44,089 nt of DNA, taken from assembly GCA_964588525.1 (NCBI GenBank), contig CAZPQC010000017.1, forward strand, positions 1-44,089. The letters run 5' to 3'. The position numbers and the translations under genes are program-made. The notes below the pieces were generated by a model, which did no database searches, was not told the origin of the DNA, and saw only the letters and a program-made list of their open reading frames with translations. The number at the start of each line of letters is the position of its first letter. Positions within the stretch are counted from its first letter, which is position 1. This document shows, piece by piece, positions 41,218 to 44,089 of this stretch. This DNA is from JAFGQJ01 sp964588525. GTDB taxonomy: Bacteria; Spirochaetota; Spirochaetia; SZUA-6; DRHE01.

Positions 41218-42642
41218 ATGAAACCAAGATTCAACTCGGCACTGACAGCGGCCCTGGCAGCGGCGCTGCTCCTGATCGGCTCCACAACCCTCTTCGGCTA
41301 CAACGTGCGTCTGTCCCAGATCGACCCCTCCCGCCTTCTGCTCACCCAAAACGTACGGCTCTACGTCAGCGTGACCGACGACCGCGGCGAGCCGGTGGAG
41401 GGACTCGGTGCTGAGAGTTTCACCATCTTCGAATCTCCCGACGGACAGGATTTCCGGAGGATCGAAGGCTTGAGCGAGTTCAAGCCCCGGGGTGCCTCGG
41501 CGGAGGGGATCACCTTTCTGCTGCTCATCGACAACTCGGGAAGCATGTACGACACCCCGGCCGGGCAGCCGACCGAGGATACGGGCCGCATGCGCATCAC
41601 CCATGCCAAGAACGCGGTCCGCACCTTCCTAGGCAGCATGACCCAGCCCAAGGATACGGTCGGACTGGTGTCCTACAACACCTCCTACACCCTGCTGGCC
41701 CCGCCTTCCGGCGACAAGGCCCAGGTGGCGGGCTTCCTGGAGGGGATCGAGCGGCCGGATTCAGAGCAGGCCTATACCGAGCTGTACGCAGCCCTGACCC
41801 TGGCGGTGGAGGATTTTACCGGGTTCGGCGGCCGCAAAGCCGTCGTGATCCTCTCCGACGGGGAGAACTACCCCTATTTCGAGCATTCGGGTAAGACCCA
41901 TCCGGAATTCGGGGAGAAGATCTATCGGTACACCGAGCCGATTCGAGCCTGCCAGGAAGCGGGGATCTCGGTGTACGCCGTGAATTTCGCCGCACAGCGG
42001 GATCCCAACCTGGAGGCCATCGCCGTGGAGACGGGGGGTACCGTGTTCGACGCCCGCAACCAGGAGGAGCTGGCCCGGGTCTATCAGCGCATCCACCAGC
42101 AGGTGGCCGGAGAATACCTGATCGGCTACCGGGCGACCATGACTCCGGCCGAAAGGAAGTACGTCCGGGTGCAGGTCCGCGAAAACGGCCAGTCTCAGCA
42201 GGCCACCCGCTTCTACTTCTCCAGCACCGTGTTCGGGCTTCCCCTCGAAAGGCTCAGTGCGCTGTTGGTCATACCCTTCGTGCTGGCTTTCGTGCTGCTC
42301 TGGCTGATCTCCCTGCTAAAGTTCGAGAAGAAGAGGGGACCGGCAACCCTGGAGGTGCTCAAGACCCGGGTGGGCCGGGCTCAAACCCGGGTGATGCCCT
42401 TGGGCACGGCCAAGACCGTGATCGGCGGCAGCCGCAATGCGGACCTGACGATCGTCGGCAATCCCAGTGTCAAGGAACAGCACGCCACGGTGATCTACGA
42501 TTCCAAGAAAAAAGCCTACACGGTTGTGGGTTCGGGGGATCTGACTGTCAACAACCGGCCTGTCAAGACCAAGGTGCTCGAGCCGGGGGACGTGATCGAC
42601 GTGGGGGGCGCCACCATCGTGTTCGACGACGGGGAGGTTTGA
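41218..42642 (+). CDS. VWA-TM-FHA protein
   Basis: The 474-residue protein has a signal peptide (residues 1-28, ALTAALAAALLLIGSTTLFG). The exported VWA domain (about 95-290) has an intact MIDAS: LLIDNSGSM, the Thr in KDTVGLVSYNT and VILSDGENYP. A helix follows at about 349-370 (LSALLVIPFVLAFVLLWLISLL), then a C-terminal cytoplasmic FHA-like domain (390-472): TVIGGSRNADLTIVGNPSVKEQHATVIY and LTVNNRP. The FHA His is kept but the usual Ser is Lys. VWA domains bind partners through a metal; together with the kinase this suggests linking envelope to cytoplasm. Last gene of the operon; 14 bases after the FHA-zipper stop. Confidence 0.9.
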   Translation: MKPRFNSALTAALAAALLLIGSTTLFGYNVRLSQIDPSRLLLTQNVRLYVSVTDDRGEPVEGLGAESFTIFESPDGQDFRRIEGLSEFKPRGASAEGITFLLLIDNSGSMYDTPAGQPTEDTGRMRITHAKNAVRTFLGSMTQPKDTVGLVSYNTSYTLLAPPSGDKAQVAGFLEGIERPDSEQAYTELYAALTLAVEDFTGFGGRKAVVILSDGENYPYFEHSGKTHPEFGEKIYRYTEPIRACQEAGISVYAVNFAAQRDPNLEAIAVETGGTVFDARNQEELARVYQRIHQQVAGEYLIGYRATMTPAERKYVRVQVRENGQSQQATRFYFSSTVFGLPLERLSALLVIPFVLAFVLLWLISLLKFEKKRGPATLEVLKTRVGRAQTRVMPLGTAKTVIGGSRNADLTIVGNPSVKEQHATVIYDSKKKAYTVVGSGDLTVNNRPVKTKVLEPGDVIDVGGATIVFDDGEV

Positions 42643-42721
42643 AGGCCGGCACCGCAGGTTCGCGGCTGCGCGGAATAACCGAAAAATAACCCGCCCATTG
42701 CGCTGCGTTGACCTTGGTGCC

Positions 42722-42773
42722 GGGTTAAAGAGGGTCATTATGATCCGTTTTGGAATTTGTACCTCTTAAACCC
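42722..42773. repeat. Imperfect 12-bp inverted repeat around a 28-base loop
   Basis: GGGTTAAAGAGG and CCTCTTAAACCC pair in 11 of 12 positions. It marks the left edge of the AT-rich island and could be a transcript hairpin after the VWA gene, or a recombination-type site; no transposase or duplication is visible. Confidence 0.6.
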
Positions 42774-42913
42774 TCGGAAAAGTAGAAAAATTTAAAGCTT
42801 TCCGTTAAACATTCCATTAAATTTTCCGGTATCTGCTAAAGTGCACCGCCAACCAACAAGGCTATCCAGCAAATTTTAGCGTGCGACTTTTAATTTTACG
42901 AGATAGTTGAGGG

Positions 42914-42945
42914 TTCTGGCTGAGGATTCTGGCTGAGGATTCTGG
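42914..42945. repeat. 13-bp tandem repeat, about 2.5 copies
   Basis: TTCTGGCTGAGGA occurs at 42914-42926 and 42927-42939, with a partial third copy (TTCTGG) at 42940-42945. Likely a simple slippage repeat; it may vary in number between strains. Confidence 0.85.
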
Positions 42946-43010
42946 TTTCGGTCTGTCGAACCCGCAAGCCGAGAACCTTTTCGGCTCCCACCAACGCGTC
43001 GGCACCCGGG

Positions 43011-43039
43011 TTGACCCCGTTCCGGCCTGCCTCTATATT
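43011..43039 (+). promoter_or_regulatory. Strong sigma70 promoter upstream of the MetE-like gene
   Basis: TTGACC (43011-43016) and TATATT (43034-43039) are each one base from consensus and 17 bases apart. Transcription would begin near 43046, leaving a leader of about 138 bases before the ATG. Confidence 0.75.
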
Positions 43040-43066
43040 TTGGGTAGCCGTACAAGGGGGATAACC

Positions 43067-43123
43067 ATGATCCCGGCAGTGAACGTGGGGAACTCGAGCA
43101 CAGCCTTCGGTACGGATCGATGA
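43067..43123 (+). CDS. Possible 18-codon leader ORF
   Basis: AAGGGGG lies 7 bases before ATG 43067, opening MIPAVNVGNSSTAFGTDR and a TGA stop. It sits in the 5' leader of the MetE-like gene and its stop falls on a hairpin (43122-43145). It has no Met or Cys run to suggest classical attenuation. Low confidence; it could be chance. Confidence 0.3.
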   Translation: MIPAVNVGNSSTAFGTDR

Positions 43124-43145
43124 GGTGGAGCCCTGGCTCAACCTC
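43122..43145 (+). promoter_or_regulatory. Hairpin in the leader of the MetE-like gene
   Basis: GAGGT-G-GAGCC-CT-GGCTC-A-ACCTC forms two 5-bp stem segments split by one G-A mismatch. There is no T-run, so it is not a terminator as seen. It begins at the stop of the leader ORF and lies 20-40 bases ahead of the ribosome site (GAGAGGA 43166-43172). Confidence 0.45.
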
Positions 43146-43183
43146 GAAGCTCTTCGCGTGATATCAGAGAGGAATTTGCTTCG

Positions 43184-44089
43184 ATGAACAGAAAAAAACG
43201 AGCGGTCGGGCGGGGCTCTGAAAGGCAACCCCGAATCCTCACCACCACGGTGGGCTCCTTTCCCTACCCGGCCTGGCTGGCTGCCATGCCCACCGAGCAG
43301 TCCCTGATGGACGCAACCCGGGTGGTCGTGGACATCCAGCGGCAGGCGGGCATCGACCTGCCCACCGACGGTGAATTGTACCGCTTCGACGTGAACCACC
43401 CCGAGACCAACGGGATGATCGAGTATTTCATCACCACGCTGGCCGGCGTGCGCAGCACGATCGGCCGCCTCGACACCCTCGAGTTCCAGCGCAAGCACGG
43501 GATGGGATTCCGCCGCAAGCCCGCCGGGGTGGTGGAAGGCTCTCTCGGGGAAGGATCACTGAACCTGCCTTCGGACTGCGAGCGTTCCGTGTCGGTAGCC
43601 GGCAGCAACCTCAAGTTTACGGTTACCAGCCCCTACATGCTGGCACGAACCCTGTTGGACCATCACTACGGCGACTTCGAAGCCCTGCTAATGGACCTGG
43701 CCGAAGTGCTGGCCGCTCAGGCCGAGGAGCTGAATTGCGCCTGCGTGCAGGTGGACGAGGCCAACCTGCCCGGCAATCCCGAGGACGGACCTCTTGCCGC
43801 CCGGGCCATCAACCGGATCCTCGATGCTGTCGGGAGGGGAGCCGGGTCGGATGGCAGTGGCGGTGGGTTGAGGGGCGGCTCCTCGTCCGGCGGCCGTCCG
43901 CTGCGGGCGGTGCACCTCTGCTTCGGCAACTACGGAGGCCAGACCATTCAGAAGGGCACCTGGAAAGCCCTGATCGCCTTCTTGAACGAGCTGCACGTGG
44001 ATCACCTGGTTCTGGAGCTGGCCCGCCGACCCGGCAGCGATCTGGAGGCGCTCAAGCAGGTCCGCCCGGAGATCAGCCTGGGTCTGGGG
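43184..44089 (+). CDS. MetE-like (cobalamin-independent methionine synthase family) protein, 3'-truncated
   Basis: The 302 visible residues start MNRKKRAVGRGSERQPRILTTTVGSFPYPAWL; the end lies outside the window. TIM-barrel features of the MetE C-terminal family are VGSFPYPAW, QAGIDLPTDGELYRFDV, FTVTSPYMLARTLLDHHYGD, CVQVDEANLPGNPED and AVHLCFGNYGGQ. The family transfers methyl from a folate or other donor to homocysteine using zinc. Short MetE-like proteins of this type in many phyla have unproven donors. A Gly/Ser-rich stretch (residues about 217-238) is inserted between helix and strand near VGRGAG...GGRPLRAVHL; this is unusual. ATG 43184 fits GAGAGGA at 43166-43172. Confidence 0.85.
   Translation, partial: MNRKKRAVGRGSERQPRILTTTVGSFPYPAWLAAMPTEQSLMDATRVVVDIQRQAGIDLPTDGELYRFDVNHPETNGMIEYFITTLAGVRSTIGRLDTLEFQRKHGMGFRRKPAGVVEGSLGEGSLNLPSDCERSVSVAGSNLKFTVTSPYMLARTLLDHHYGDFEALLMDLAEVLAAQAEELNCACVQVDEANLPGNPEDGPLAARAINRILDAVGRGAGSDGSGGGLRGGSSSGGRPLRAVHLCFGNYGGQTIQKGTWKALIAFLNELHVDHLVLELARRPGSDLEALKQVRPEISLGLG

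Larger units (their letters stand above)
42643..43183. other. Gene-free 541-base region with AT-rich island and several repeats
   Basis: Holds two inverted repeats (CCGGCACC 42646-42653 with GGTGCCGG 42716-42723; GGGTTAAAGAGG 42722-42733 with CCTCTTAAACCC 42762-42773), an AT-rich stretch (about 42734-42905), a 13-bp tandem repeat and a promoter with short leader. No gene of normal size is seen in it. Confidence 0.8.

Noticed and set aside
42646..42723. CCGGCACC/GGTGCCGG long-range inverted repeat as a terminator or ncRNA
   Set aside because: The arms are 8 bp with a 62-base loop and no T-run; too weak by itself, and in GC-rich DNA such matches are common.
42896..43498. Minus-strand open frame covering the tandem repeat and the start of the MetE-like gene
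   Set aside because: The plus strand encodes a clear MetE-like protein there; the minus frame has no family features and ends in repeat sequence.
1..44089. tRNA, rRNA, CRISPR array, prophage or insertion sequence
   Set aside because: I found no cloverleaf-like sequence, rRNA motif, regularly spaced repeats, transposase or phage structural gene.

Overview
The window looks like a contig from a GC-rich, probably anaerobic member of the Spirochaetota (Spirochaeta/Treponema relatives), most likely a metagenome assembly. Evidence for the lineage is family-level only: a TatT/TatP-type TRAP system with a fused QM permease as known from Treponema, ferredoxin-linked 2-oxoacid oxidoreductase genes, an RND pump with a PG0541-type PII-like partner, and many Ser/Thr-kinase and FHA proteins. 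There is no rRNA, tRNA, CRISPR array or recognisable transposase. A 100-N gap flanked by two identical 55-bp copies (1335-1544) breaks one gene and is an assembly scar.

Layout. (1) 1-8.3 kb is a uronate/pectin-monomer catabolic locus: a UroD-family fragment, a gap-broken NAD-dependent epimerase/dehydrogenase, an IclR/KdgR-like repressor, KduD, KduI, a DctM-DctQ-DctP TRAP transporter, and a divergent malate/lactate-dehydrogenase-family oxidoreductase. A consensus sigma70 promoter overlapped by a KdgR-like box sits upstream of dctP. (2) 8.3-14.8 kb is a TetR-TolC-adaptor-RND efflux operon ending in a PII-like gene, with a TetR-type palindrome next to its promoter. (3) 15-19.5 kb holds KDG kinase, a DUF123 protein, a KdgF-like cupin with an unusual RpiB/LacAB isomerase and a phosphoribosyltransferase, a YbaK-type deacylase and exonuclease III. 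KdgF-like cupin, KduI, KduD and KdgK make a nearly complete route from unsaturated uronate to KDPG; no KDPG aldolase is seen.

(4) 19.4-26.2 kb holds a seven-module hybrid histidine kinase and, divergently, a TatT lipoprotein, a TatP binding protein and a fused QM TRAP permease. (5) 26.2-34.2 kb holds a degenerate spermidine-synthase-like membrane protein, a membrane-anchored isoaspartyl methyltransferase, a GNAT protein, a sugar-phosphate-isomerase-like TIM barrel, and a four-subunit 2-oxoacid:ferredoxin oxidoreductase operon (VorB type).

(6) 34.4-42.6 kb is the most unusual part. Two divergent operons start from 36688-36815. The leftward one encodes a canonical FHA protein, a protein joining an unknown N-terminal domain to an HU-type DNA-binding domain, and an MscS channel. 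The rightward one encodes a free-standing paralogue of the unknown domain, a metallophosphatase lacking a standard start codon, a transmembrane Ser/Thr kinase with a PEGA-like tail, a glycine-zipper membrane protein with a degenerate FHA domain, and a VWA-TM-FHA protein. It reads as a kinase/phosphatase/phosphopeptide-binding circuit that may connect the envelope to DNA; this is inference.

(7) 42.6-44.1 kb has a 541-base gene-free stretch with an AT-rich island, inverted repeats, a 13-bp tandem repeat and a good sigma70 promoter, then a MetE-like gene cut by the window end.
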